This document shows positions 42,915 to 51,680 of a stretch of 64,000 bases of DNA, one piece after another; position 1 is the stretch's first letter; the number at the start of each line of letters is the position of its first letter. Source of the DNA: Cellulomonas marina (GTDB lineage Bacteria; Actinomycetota; Actinomycetes; Actinomycetales; Cellulomonadaceae); assembly GCF_900111925.1 (NCBI RefSeq), contig NZ_FOKA01000009.1:1-64000 (forward strand), written 5' to 3'. The notes under the pieces are model-generated. The model was given only the letters and a program-made list of their open reading frames with translations, ran no database searches and was not told where the DNA came from. A program made the translations under genes and the position numbers.

Positions 42915-44665
42915 CCACGGCGACCGACCTCGAAGACGCCCCGCGGGCAGCGGCCCCACGGCTGACCCTCGTCGCCCTGCTGCAGCGCCGCGGGGGCGCG
43001 CGACGAGGACCACGGCAGCATGCGCCGCGAGCTGGTGCACGCGCCGTGCTGTTCCGGGCAACGGTGGCGGGCGCGGCAGGCCTGGCGATCGGCGCCGCCT
43101 TCCCAGGACGGTCGTGGTGGCCGCTGGCCAGCATCGGCGTGGCTCTGCTGCTGGCTGCGGTGCACGGCTGCCGACCGACGTGGGCAGCATCGACCGCACT
43201 CCTGGCGGGGTCGGTGTTCTTCCTGCCGCATCTGTGGTGGGCAGTCGTGGCCTCGGGCTCGGTCCTGGGCTGGATCGTGCTCGCCCTCGCGCAGGCGTCC
43301 TCGTGGGCGGTGTTCGCCGTGTCCTGGGTCGTGGTGGCGCGACTTCGCCCCGTGCTGACGCACCCGGGCGCACAGCCCTGGGTTGCAGCGGTGCTGTGGG
43401 TGGCTGTCGAACAGCTGCGCGCACAGTGGCCGCTGGGCGGCTTTCCCTGGGCTCTCCTGGCCTACTCGCAGAGCGAGAGCCCTCTGCTACGGCTCGCCCC
43501 GTGGGGCGGCTCGGCACTGGTGAGCGCAATGGTCGTCGTGCTGGGGGGCTACCTCTACCTGTGCGGCTGGTCGTTACGCCACCGTGCTTTGCCTGCCGCC
43601 ACCGGCAGCCTGGTCGCGGTCCTCGCCCTGTCCGCCGCTGCCGCGCTCACGCCGCACCCCACGCTCGTCGACGCCGGCACCATGCTGGTCGGCGTCGTGC
43701 AGGGCAACGTCCCGGGCCCTGAGCTGAGCGGGGAGCGACGTGCCCGCCAGGTGCTCGAGAACCACGTGCAAGGAACACGAGCCCTCGCCGAGGAGAGCTC
43801 GGCGGCCGAGCTGGACCTCGTCCTCTGGCCCGAGAGCTCCACGGACATCGACCCTCGCCGCGATGCTGCGGCGGCACGGCGCGTGCAAGCAGCGGCTCTG
43901 GCCGTCCAGGCGCCGATCGCAGTGGGCACCCAGCGTTACGTCCCAGACGGCCGTTACAACGAGTACGTGCTGTGGTCCGCCCAGGAAGGGGCTTCGCCAC
44001 AGGTCTATGCCAAGCAGCGCCCCGTGCCGTTCGGGGAGTACATCCCGGCCCGCGCGTGGATCCGGCGGCTGACAGCCGCAGTAGACCAGGTCACCGTGGA
44101 CATGCTGCCCGGCGAAAGCCGCGCCACGTTCGAGGTGCCCGTGCCCCGCCTCGCACGAGCGGTGCCGCTGGCCGTGGGCATCTGCTTCGAGGTCGCCTTC
44201 GACGAGCCGCTGCGAGGTGCGGTGCGCGACGGCGGAGAACTGATCGTCATCCCCACCAACAACGCCTCGTTCGGGTACACCCAGGAAGCCTCGCAGCAGC
44301 TGGCCATGGGACGCTTCCAAGCCGCTCAGCACGGACGTGCCCTCGTGCAGGTCTCCACCGTGGGGCGCAGCGCGGTGATCTCCCCTGAGGGCGGCCTGCT
44401 GTGGAGCAGCGGGCTGTTCACCAGCGATCGCACCGTCATGCAGGTCCCCCTGCGCACAGGTCTCACCCTGGCGGACCGCCTTGGGGCGCTACCCGGTCGC
44501 ACCGCCGTCGGTGCAGCTGTCGCTCTGCTGGTGGTCGGTGTGCTGACAGGCGGTCCCAAGCGCCGACAGGGCCGCCCGCTGCGAGGGTGCACGTCGTCCA
44601 CCGGCGCGCGCGTCGAAGGTGCCGGCGCCCTGCACGGTGCCCCGGCGGAAGGGCTTGCCCGCTGA
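42911..44665 (+). CDS. lnt: Apolipoprotein N-acyltransferase
   Basis: The 584-residue protein has about eight membrane helices and then the carbon-nitrogen hydrolase domain. The catalytic triad is visible: Glu in LWPESSTD (near 306), Lys in YAKQRPVPFGEY (near 366) and Cys in VGICFEVAF (near 424). NNASFGYTQEASQQ follows as in the family. Lnt adds the third acyl chain to lipoproteins. The island encodes at least four lipoproteins (TlpA-like, DUF305-2, GGT, propeller protein), which may be its clients. It lies between the methyltransferase-like gene (overlap 4 bases) and M23-2 (2-base gap). Confidence 0.92.
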   Translation: MTTATDLEDAPRAAAPRLTLVALLQRRGGARRGPRQHAPRAGARAVLFRATVAGAAGLAIGAAFPGRSWWPLASIGVALLLAAVHGCRPTWAASTALLAGSVFFLPHLWWAVVASGSVLGWIVLALAQASSWAVFAVSWVVVARLRPVLTHPGAQPWVAAVLWVAVEQLRAQWPLGGFPWALLAYSQSESPLLRLAPWGGSALVSAMVVVLGGYLYLCGWSLRHRALPAATGSLVAVLALSAAAALTPHPTLVDAGTMLVGVVQGNVPGPELSGERRARQVLENHVQGTRALAEESSAAELDLVLWPESSTDIDPRRDAAAARRVQAAALAVQAPIAVGTQRYVPDGRYNEYVLWSAQEGASPQVYAKQRPVPFGEYIPARAWIRRLTAAVDQVTVDMLPGESRATFEVPVPRLARAVPLAVGICFEVAFDEPLRGAVRDGGELIVIPTNNASFGYTQEASQQLAMGRFQAAQHGRALVQVSTVGRSAVISPEGGLLWSSGLFTSDRTVMQVPLRTGLTLADRLGALPGRTAVGAAVALLVVGVLTGGPKRRQGRPLRGCTSSTGARVEGAGALHGAPAEGLAR

Positions 44666-44667
44666 TC

Positions 44668-46086
44668 ATGCGCGATCCTGCCGCTCCTCTCATCCTCGCC
44701 GTTCGGTCTCGACGTCTGCGGCCAGCGCTGATCGCGGTCGTGCTTGCCGCAGGTGTGCTCGTTCCCGTCCTACCTGTGCAGGCCGTGGGCGAGGACCCCA
44801 ACGGTCTGCGCCAGCAGGACAAGGCGGCCGAGCAGCGGCAGGCCCAGGTGCGCGAGTCGATCGAGGACCTCAGCGCCGACCTGGCTCGGGTCGTGCTCGA
44901 GCTGGAGAACACGCGCGCGCAGGTACCCGCCGCTGAAGCTGCCCTGCAGCGGGCTCGCCAGGCCGAGGACCTAGCGGTGCGGGAAGCCGACATGGTCGGG
45001 CGACAGTTGCAGGATGCCCGCGACGAGCAGGCCGTCATCAGCGAGAAGGTCCGCGTCGGACAGGAAGCGGCCGAACAGGCGCGCACCTCCTTGGCCGAGC
45101 TGGCTCGACGGGCCTACCGCGGGGAGGCCACGGCCAGCGAGCTCGCGGCCGTGATGCAACCCGCGCGACTGAGCGACCAGGCGCGTGACACGGCCCTGCT
45201 GTCTGCGGCGCAACGCGCCCAGTCCCGGGTCTTCGCCCGCCTGCAGGAGCAGGCGAGCGCGGGGCGATCCGCCCGGCTCCGGCTTGAGAGCGTGCAGGAG
45301 CGGGTCGCCCAGCTGAAGGCCGAGGCTGACCAACGCGCCCGAGAGGCAGCTGCAGCCCGTCAGGAGGCAGTGCTGCAACGCGACCGGCTGGACGAGCTGC
45401 TTGCCTCGCAGACTGAGCAGGAGGCTGTGATGGCCTCGAAGGTGACGCAGGCAGAGTCGGAGGAAGCGCAGATCCAGGCCGAGCGGGATGCCATCGCACG
45501 CGAGCTCGACGCGATCGCCGAGCAGCAGCGCAACGCCGCTGCCGCCGCCGCGGCAGCAGAGGCCGCCGCGGCGGCGGCCGGACCCCCACAGGCAGTGCCG
45601 GCACCCATGCCGGCACCCGCGCCAGCAGCTCCGCCGGCCGATGCGCCCGCAGCTCCGCTCGCGGGGGCCGGTGCTGGCGCGATGTTCGGCAATCCGACGG
45701 CTACGACGCCCATGTACGTCACCAGTGAGTACGGCAACCGGCTGCACCCGATCCTGAAGATCATGCGGCTGCATGCTGGTATCGATCTGCGCGCGTACTG
45801 CGGCACCCCGATCTACGCGGCTCGGGACGGTCTGGTGCGCTGGGCGCAATGGCGCAACGGCTTCGGGAACCAGGTGATGCTCGACCACGGCCTGGTGGAA
45901 GGAAGGCTGCTAGCCACCAGCTACAACCATCTGACCAGCTGGGTCGTAGGTGGTGGGCAGCAGGTGCGCAAGGGTCAGCTCGTCGGCTACTCCGGCAACA
46001 CGGGGCTGTCGGGCGCCTGCCACCTGCACTTCGAGGTCTACCGCGACGGCACGACCGTCAACCCCCGACCGCTGCTGGGAATGTGA
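44668..46086 (+). CDS. Secreted coiled-coil M23 (LytM) peptidase, copy 2
   Basis: The 472-residue protein mirrors copy 1: signal peptide (about 15-40), long Ala/Gln/Glu/Arg coiled coil, Ala-Pro linker and LytM domain. Zinc ligands are in LHAGIDLRAYCG and HLHFEVYRDG, and the domain is nearly the same as in copy 1, including YSGNTGLSGACHLH. Both copies carry a CxT pair after the first ligand site (AYCGTP here, TYCNTP there). It follows lnt by two bases and ends at a strong hairpin. It likely cuts peptide cross-links in the cell wall when activated. Confidence 0.88.
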   Translation: MRDPAAPLILAVRSRRLRPALIAVVLAAGVLVPVLPVQAVGEDPNGLRQQDKAAEQRQAQVRESIEDLSADLARVVLELENTRAQVPAAEAALQRARQAEDLAVREADMVGRQLQDARDEQAVISEKVRVGQEAAEQARTSLAELARRAYRGEATASELAAVMQPARLSDQARDTALLSAAQRAQSRVFARLQEQASAGRSARLRLESVQERVAQLKAEADQRAREAAAARQEAVLQRDRLDELLASQTEQEAVMASKVTQAESEEAQIQAERDAIARELDAIAEQQRNAAAAAAAAEAAAAAAGPPQAVPAPMPAPAPAAPPADAPAAPLAGAGAGAMFGNPTATTPMYVTSEYGNRLHPILKIMRLHAGIDLRAYCGTPIYAARDGLVRWAQWRNGFGNQVMLDHGLVEGRLLATSYNHLTSWVVGGGQQVRKGQLVGYSGNTGLSGACHLHFEVYRDGTTVNPRPLLGM

Positions 46087-46125
46087 CAGCCCGAGCCGGT
46101 GAGGCCCGCGAGCACGATGAGAAAA

Positions 46126-46167
46126 GGGCGGTGTTCCCGAGCCGGCCAGGGCTCGAGAACACCGCCC
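46126..46167. terminator. Strong bidirectional terminator
   Basis: GGGCGGTGTTC at 46126-46136 pairs perfectly with GAACACCGCCC at 46157-46167, and an inner CGAGCC/GGCTCG pair extends the stem. A run of A precedes it, giving U residues on the opposite transcript. It separates the convergent M23-2 and DUF305-2 genes. Confidence 0.88.
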
Positions 46168-46188
46168 GAGGGCGACAGCCTGAGAGGC

Positions 46189-46812
46189 TCAGGCCATTGC
46201 ATCCAGCATCTGCTGCATCTCGTCGATCTCGGCGGTCTGCGCCTCGACGATGTCCTGAGCGAGCTGGATGGCCTCGGGGTCGCTACCGTCCTCGATCTCC
46301 TGCTGCGCCATGTCGATCGCGCCCGTGTGGTGCGCGATCATGAGCTGAAGGAAGCGACGGTCGAACTCAGCGCCGGACAGCGACTCCAGCTCCGTCATCG
46401 CCTCGTCCATGCTCATGCCGTCCATCTCCATGCCGCTGTGGTCCATGCCCTCCATCGACATGTCGGCGGAGGTCTCCTCGCCCCAGGCCTCCAGCCAGCC
46501 GGTCATGAGGTCGATCTCGGGGCCCTGGGCGTCGGCGATCCGCTGCCCCAGCTCCTGGATCTCGCTGGTGCTGCCCTTCTCCACGGCCAGGTTCGCCATC
46601 TCCAGCGCGCCGTTGTGGTGCTCGATCATCATCTGCGCGAAGCCGGTGTCGGCCTCGTTGTGCACGTCGGCCACCGCCGACTGGCTGCTGGCGGGAGCTG
46701 AGGCGGCCGTCGTGCTCCCGCTGCCCTGCTCCGAGCTGGAACAGGCTGCCAGCGTCAGGGCCAGGGCGGCAGCGGTGGTACCGGCCATCGCCCGGCGCAT
46801 TCGGGTCTGCAT
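46189..46812 (-). CDS. DUF305 lipoprotein, copy 2
   Basis: The 207-residue protein has a lipobox (TLAACSSS) and two DUF305 halves with His pairs in MMIEHHNGALEM and LMIAHHTGAIDM. A strikingly Met-rich linker lies between them (MSMEGMDHSGMEMDGMSM). Met and His side chains suit Cu(I)/Cu(II) capture outside the cell. AAGGAG lies eight bases before the ATG at 46812. Unlike copy 1, which has a membrane helix, this one is lipid-anchored and so a likely Lnt client. It is convergent with M23-2 and divergent from DUF3105-2. Confidence 0.9.
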   Translation of the reverse strand: MQTRMRRAMAGTTAAALALTLAACSSSEQGSGSTTAASAPASSQSAVADVHNEADTGFAQMMIEHHNGALEMANLAVEKGSTSEIQELGQRIADAQGPEIDLMTGWLEAWGEETSADMSMEGMDHSGMEMDGMSMDEAMTELESLSGAEFDRRFLQLMIAHHTGAIDMAQQEIEDGSDPEAIQLAQDIVEAQTAEIDEMQQMLDAMA

Positions 46813-47194
46813 GTCGTCTCCTTCGTGCACTCAGTTGCGCGGCGGGTCCTGTGGCGCCGCTTGGCGTGCCGGGCGGTGCGGTGGGCGGTGGTTCGTGTCC
46901 GGGCCATGCATGTCCATGAGCACCCACAGAGCCGTCGACACCGCTCCCTGCGCACCCCACGCCTGTCGTGCCGCGCCCGACAGGACACTCCGCTGGCGGT
47001 GAGCGCCGGTGTGGCGCCCGCCCATACCAACACGGCGGCTGGGAAGGAACGTCGCTCAGAAGTCCCTCTGGCCATGAAATTTCCATGAAGACGCGCCCAG
47101 GAGGACCGTCAGGGGCGGGTGGTCCTGCTCAGCACCGGAAGGCTGGTGTGCCCCGCGCCCCCTCAGGCGCACGGTTGGGAGCGGAAGGGGCGGC
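46813..47194. other. Divergent intergenic region with CopR-type repeat
   Basis: This 382-base gap lies between divergent DUF305-2 and DUF3105-2. It contains CopR-type site 5 (47,074-47,090). On the minus strand a 64-codon frame (46,831-47,025) ends just before the DUF305-2 ribosome site and has scattered His and Met residues, but it lacks a convincing ribosome site or family. No other gene is seen. Confidence 0.5.
47074..47090 (+). promoter_or_regulatory. CopR-type direct repeat, site 5
   Basis: ATGAAA at 47074-47079 and ATGAAG at 47085-47090 have 11-base spacing and lie 104 bases before DUF3105-2. The site could also act on divergent DUF305-2, but its orientation matches the rightward gene. 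Confidence 0.6.
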
Positions 47195-47872
47195 GTGAGC
47201 GCGTCACAGAGCAAGAGACTCCAACGAGCGGCGCTGCGAGCTGCCCGCCTGGCCGAGGCGCAGGCGCAGCAGCGCCGCGAACAGCAGCGCCGCGGCCGGG
47301 TCCTGGTGCAGATCCTGGCGTTGGGCATCGTCGGGCTGCTCGTGCCCACCGCCGTCGTCCTGGTGATCGCGCTCCGCCAGAAGGCCGCCGTGGAGGCGGC
47401 CGCCGGATCGCCGATCGCAGGCGAGCAGGTGATGAAGATCGCGGACACCGCGCACACCTCTGCTTCGGTGGACTACGACCTCGAGAGCGCCGCGACCCCC
47501 CCAGCCGGCACCCTCCCCCCCACTGGGGGCGACCACGACCCGGCCTGGCAGCCCTGCGGGATCTACGACACGCCGGTCCGCACGGAGAACGCCGTGCACT
47601 CCTTGGAGCACGGCGCGGTATGGATTGCCTACAACCCCTCGCTACCAGAAGGGCAGGTCGAGGACCTGGCGGACGTCGCCGACGCGCACCCCTACGTACT
47701 GCTCTCACCGATCCCAGACCTGGCGGCGCCGGTGGTGCTCTCCGCATGGGGAGTACAGCTCCAGCTGCCCTCGAGTGCGGATCCTCGCGTGGAGCCCTTC
47801 CTGACGCGCTACCTGCAGGGTCCGCAAAGCCCCGAGCTGGGAGCCGCGTGCAGCGGAGACGTCAGCGAGTGA
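47195..47872 (+). CDS. DUF3105 membrane-anchored protein, copy 2
   Basis: The 225-residue protein starts at a GTG with GGAAGGGG upstream. It has an Arg/Gln/Ala-rich cytosolic tail, one membrane helix (about 45-65) and the DUF3105 domain with TGGDHDPAWQPCGIYD and HSLEHGAVWIAYNP. It shares with copy 1 the ending pattern VVLSAWGVQL, then a single late cysteine. Copy 1 sits directly before DUF305-1; here DUF305-2 is the divergent neighbour. It starts a probable operon with the acyltransferase-like protein and GGT. Confidence 0.85.
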   Translation: MSASQSKRLQRAALRAARLAEAQAQQRREQQRRGRVLVQILALGIVGLLVPTAVVLVIALRQKAAVEAAAGSPIAGEQVMKIADTAHTSASVDYDLESAATPPAGTLPPTGGDHDPAWQPCGIYDTPVRTENAVHSLEHGAVWIAYNPSLPEGQVEDLADVADAHPYVLLSPIPDLAAPVVLSAWGVQLQLPSSADPRVEPFLTRYLQGPQSPELGAACSGDVSE

Positions 47873-47933
47873 CGGGCGGCGTGTCGGCGATTGCTTGCCC
47901 TCCTTCCTCCGTTCCTGTCAGAGGAGGTCCCTG

Positions 47934-49154
47934 ATGCGTCCGTCGCGACCGCGGGACCACACACCCCGCGACGACCAGTCGCCGACGGTGGAGGCGCCGG
48001 GATCACCGCGCTCATCCCCGACGTCAGAGGCTGCTGAAGCCGCGCCGGCACCGGCCTCCCCCGGACGACTGCTCGCCATCGATGCCGCGCGAGGTCTGGC
48101 CCTCGTCGGGATGGTCGTCGTCAACGTCGGGCCCTTGTCCGTGGAGGGCCTCTGGCAACGGTTGTACCTGCTGCCCTACGGACGGGCTTCCGTGCTCTTC
48201 GTCGTCATCGCCGGGATCGGCATGGCGTTCTTCGTGCGCGCGCGCCGCACCCCCAAGAGCCGCTGGCGAGCATTGATCTGGCGCGCAGCCGTCCTGCTGA
48301 CCGGAGGGTTGCTGCTGCAACGCACCACCGAGGACGTCGGGGTGATCCTGCCCGTGTACGGGGTCCTGTTCATCTCCGTGCTGGTGCTGCAGTTCCTGCC
48401 CCCGCCGGTCTTGCTGGGCGCCGCTGCCGCGCTCGCCGTCGTCGGCCCGGTCCTGTTCATCAGTCACGGCCTCGACGACGTCGGGCAGCATCTGGGCCCC
48501 CCGGCCCGGCTGGGTGACCCGTGGCCGGAGATCGCGCACGCGCTCGTGCTGTCCGGCCGCTACCCGCTGGTGACCTGGGCCGTGCCGTTCCTGGTCGGCA
48601 TGTGGGCCGGGCACCTCGACCACACCCGAGCCACGACGGTCCGTCGCCTGATCGCGTGGGGCGGTGCGCTGGCGGTCCTCGCCCAAGGAGCCAGCCAGCT
48701 GAGCCGCGCCCTGCTCGGCGAACGAGCCGACCAGGGGTACTGGCGGCTGCTGACCGGTACGGCCCACGGTCAGATGCCCCTGTGGCTCATCGGCAGCATC
48801 GGCGGTGCGCTGTTCACCGTCGCAGTGCTGCTGCGCTGGTGGCCTCTGCTAGGACGCTGGGCGCGCCCGCTGGTCATGGCAGGGCAGATGGCCCTCACCC
48901 TCTACGTGCTGCACGTGCTGGTCCTGGCGATGCTGCGTCCGTCCGAAGACATCACCATCGCCACCGGTGCGCTCCTGAGCGCTGCACTCGTCACCGGCTG
49001 CCTCGTCGTGGCAGTCCTGTGGCGCGCGAGAGCGAGCATCGGGCCGTTGGAGTGGGTGCTGCGGGCGTCCCTCCTCACCGGCGCCACGAGGACGAGGGTC
49101 CCGGCTGCTCCTGTCCCCCACCCCGAAGCACAGATCAAGGACCAGCACCCGTGA
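47934..49154 (+). CDS. DUF418/heparan acetyltransferase-like membrane protein
   Basis: The 406-residue protein has an N-terminal hydrophilic tail and then about ten helices. The typical opening is RLLAIDAARGLALVGMVVVN, followed by YGRASVLFVVIAGIGMAFF, and MALTLYVLHVLVL lies near the C-terminus. This family (DUF418/DUF1624) resembles membrane acyltransferases that modify envelope glycans, but most members have no known substrate. GAGGAGG precedes the ATG at 47934. Its stop overlaps the GGT start by four bases, so an extracellular thiol or envelope role is possible. Confidence 0.82.
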   Translation: MRPSRPRDHTPRDDQSPTVEAPGSPRSSPTSEAAEAAPAPASPGRLLAIDAARGLALVGMVVVNVGPLSVEGLWQRLYLLPYGRASVLFVVIAGIGMAFFVRARRTPKSRWRALIWRAAVLLTGGLLLQRTTEDVGVILPVYGVLFISVLVLQFLPPPVLLGAAAALAVVGPVLFISHGLDDVGQHLGPPARLGDPWPEIAHALVLSGRYPLVTWAVPFLVGMWAGHLDHTRATTVRRLIAWGGALAVLAQGASQLSRALLGERADQGYWRLLTGTAHGQMPLWLIGSIGGALFTVAVLLRWWPLLGRWARPLVMAGQMALTLYVLHVLVLAMLRPSEDITIATGALLSAALVTGCLVVAVLWRARASIGPLEWVLRASLLTGATRTRVPAAPVPHPEAQIKDQHP

Positions 49155-50887
49155 ACAGCACCTCGCCCTCCCCTGTTCGGTCGGCGACCCCGCGTCGGTG
49201 GGCCAGCAAGGCCGTAGCCGTCGCCGTCGGCCTGACCATGGTCCTCACTGGATGCACGGACGACCCGGCGCCGACGGCCAGCTCACCCCGAGCACCCTCG
49301 GCGGGCACCGCCAGCTCTCCCCCAGCGCCGTCGCCGTCGCCGTCGCCGACGCCGACGCCGTCGCCGTCGACGTCCTTGGGCGCCTTCGGGGTCAACTCCG
49401 GCCATCCCTCGGCCACACGTGCCGGCATGCAGATCCTGGAGGCCGGTGGCAACGCCGTCGATGCAGCGATCGCAACCGCCTTCGCAGATTCGGTCATGCA
49501 GCCGGCGTCATCGGGGATCGGCGGTGGCGGGGCCGCACTGGTCGTCGCCGACGGGCAAGCACGGAGCTACGACTACCGCGAGGTGGTCAACGCTGCAGGC
49601 GTGGTGCCGCCGAGCGGGACCGGCATCCCTGGGTTCGTCGCCGGTCTGGACGAGCTGCACCGTGAGTACGCCACGCTGCCGTGGGCCGCTCTCCTGCAGC
49701 CCGCGATTGATCTGGCACGCACGGGCGCGCCGGTCTCGAGGTACCTGGCGCGCACGATCAACAGCTCCTTGGGTCAGCGCGTCACCGGTGCCCTCCCGCA
49801 GTTCCGCAACGCCGACGGGGCACCGCTGCAGGAGGGCGACCTTCTCGTACAGCAAGAGCTGGCCACGACGATGGCCGCTCTGGCAGAGCAAGGTCCTCGG
49901 AGCTTCTACACCGGAGAACTGGCGCAGACCGTGGTGGGGGTCGAGGGCGTCGATGCGTCCAGCCTGGCCGCCTACACCGTGCAAGCCTCTGAGCCGCCAC
50001 GCGGGCGAGTCGGCGACTACACGATGATCTCGGCATCCCCTGCCCTTCCAGGGGCGGCCATCATCCAGATGGTGCAGATCGCGGAGGCCGCCGGCATCGG
50101 GAGGGTTCCCGCGGGATCTGCCGAATTCGTCGACCTGCAGTCGCGCGCGTGGCAGGTCGCGGAGCGCTCCGTGCAGAGCCAGTTCGGCGACCCCGCCTTC
50201 GTGCAGGTCCCCACCGAGGCCCTCACCGATCCTGCTGCCAATGCTGCTCTAGCCCGGGATCTGCCGCCCGCGGTGTTCCAGGAGACCGGGCAGTCCTACG
50301 ACGGGGCGCCGAACACGACTCACATCTCGGTCGTGGATGCCAACGGCATGGCTGTCTCCATGACGAACACGATCACCAACTACTGGGGCTCTGGTCAGTA
50401 CGTGGCCGGGTTCTTCCTGAACGACCAACTCGAGCGTTTCCAGGACATCGGTGCCCAGGGAGCGAACAACCCACCGCTGCCGGGACGACGGTCGGTCACC
50501 TGGAGCAGCCCGTCCATGCTGCTCGATGACCGTGGCCGTCCGGCGCTCGTGATCGGCACCCCTGGGGGTCGCCAGATCCCCAACACCACCGCACAGGTGA
50601 TCATGTTGTGGGCGTTGCAGCGCGTGAGCCTGGACGACGCGGTGCGCACCGACCGATTCATCCTCGCGGACGGCGTCCTGCGGCTGGAATCAGAACGGCT
50701 CCGTACCGAGATGACGGCCCTCGGCTATCCCGTACGAGTGCATCCCTCCGATGCGCGCGCGGACTGGGGCTCGATCCAAGCCCTCCAGGTGAACTGGGAC
50801 GAGCGCACGGTCTCTGGAGTCGCGGACGACCGCCGGTCGGCGGGAGTGGAGACCGCAGTCGAGGCGCCACGGCAACCGGCCGGGTAG
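49151..50887 (+). CDS. ggt: Gamma-glutamyltransferase lipoprotein
   Basis: The 578-residue protein has a lipobox (VLTGCTDD) and a Ser/Pro/Thr linker of about 40 residues, then a GGT domain. ATRAGMQILEAGGNAVDAAIA is present in two adjoining pieces. The self-cleavage and nucleophile site is NTTHISVVD, with Thr390 as the catalytic residue, and GTPGGRQIPNTTAQV lies near the end. GGT releases gamma-glutamyl groups from thiols such as glutathione outside the cell. Actinobacteria mostly use mycothiol, so the real substrate is open. The GTG start overlaps the DUF418-like gene. Confidence 0.92.
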   Translation: MNSTSPSPVRSATPRRWASKAVAVAVGLTMVLTGCTDDPAPTASSPRAPSAGTASSPPAPSPSPSPTPTPSPSTSLGAFGVNSGHPSATRAGMQILEAGGNAVDAAIATAFADSVMQPASSGIGGGGAALVVADGQARSYDYREVVNAAGVVPPSGTGIPGFVAGLDELHREYATLPWAALLQPAIDLARTGAPVSRYLARTINSSLGQRVTGALPQFRNADGAPLQEGDLLVQQELATTMAALAEQGPRSFYTGELAQTVVGVEGVDASSLAAYTVQASEPPRGRVGDYTMISASPALPGAAIIQMVQIAEAAGIGRVPAGSAEFVDLQSRAWQVAERSVQSQFGDPAFVQVPTEALTDPAANAALARDLPPAVFQETGQSYDGAPNTTHISVVDANGMAVSMTNTITNYWGSGQYVAGFFLNDQLERFQDIGAQGANNPPLPGRRSVTWSSPSMLLDDRGRPALVIGTPGGRQIPNTTAQVIMLWALQRVSLDDAVRTDRFILADGVLRLESERLRTEMTALGYPVRVHPSDARADWGSIQALQVNWDERTVSGVADDRRSAGVETAVEAPRQPAG

Positions 50888-50968
50888 GCGCGAGCCCGCC
50901 CCGCCGACGGACCCGGTTGTGCGACCACTTCGGAGAGGCCCATTCACGGTCCGGCGCGCGGGAGGGCG

Positions 50969-51496
50969 CTACTGGGTGACGTAGGTGGTGAAGTACACGT
51001 CCACCACTTCGCCCTCGTACGCCTCCTTCAGCTGCGTGGCCAACTCGGCCTTGAGCGCCTCGCGTCCCTCGGCCGAGCCCGCCTCCGCCAGGCTCCGCAT
51101 CGAGAACAGGCCGATGGTCCTGTCCAACGCCTTCGCGGGATCGAGGTCCTCCGCCACCTCGGCGGACAGCTGGAGCCCCAGGCCCAACCGCAAGTAGTGA
51201 CCGTCTGCGAGATTGATGCTGATCGGATCCACGGCCTGAACGATCCCCAGCTCGACTTCTGACTCGACCTCCTCGGTCACCTGGGTGGCGGCCGTCTGAG
51301 AAGAGCCAGGGCCCAGCACGAACCAGTACGCCGCCCCCGCGCCCAGGACCAGCACCGCCACCAGTACCAGCACCAGCGGCCGGCGCCCCTTGCCCTTCGC
51401 CTTGCTGACGGGCGTGGCCGCCTCGGCCGGCTCAGGACTCGATCGCTGACCGATCTTGGCCTTGCTCGGATTTCCCATGATGCGCTGGTCCGACAT
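50969..51496 (-). CDS. FliL-like single-pass membrane protein, copy 2
   Basis: The 175-residue protein has a basic tail (KAKGKGRRP), one membrane helix (about 42-60), an acidic linker and the FliL domain, with PISINLADGHYLRLGLGLQL and an ending EGEVVDVYFTTYVTQ. The last two thirds are nearly the same as copy 1 (19,722-20,261), while the tail and linker differ. GAGGT precedes the ATG at 51496. It is convergent with ggt and follows no flagellar gene. FliL domains resemble stomatin/SPFH folds that ring membrane complexes, so a scaffold role is possible. Confidence 0.82.
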   Translation of the reverse strand: MSDQRIMGNPSKAKIGQRSSPEPAEAATPVSKAKGKGRRPLVLVLVAVLVLGAGAAYWFVLGPGSSQTAATQVTEEVESEVELGIVQAVDPISINLADGHYLRLGLGLQLSAEVAEDLDPAKALDRTIGLFSMRSLAEAGSAEGREALKAELATQLKEAYEGEVVDVYFTTYVTQ

Positions 51497-51680
51497 CAAC
51501 TGACCTCTTTCATAAACGACGCGAACATTGATGGTGGTCTCTCGGGTCTCGGCGTCACAGCGCCTCCGCCGAAAGGCATTGGTCCGCCACGTCACTTGCC
51601 AGGCCTGCCAACGTCGATGCAACAGCGCGCCAGAACGCAACTAGAGGAGAAACGGGAGGCGACACGCGCGCCTCCGTCGA

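Noticed and set aside
46831..47025. 64-codon frame before DUF305-2
   Set aside because: No ribosome site, no family and no clear membrane helix; listed only as a possibility in the gap entry.
19722..51496. Reading the two FliL-like genes as evidence of a flagellar cluster in the window
   Set aside because: No motor, rod, hook, export or flagellin genes are present; only the FliL-like proteins and an M15 peptidase hint at it.
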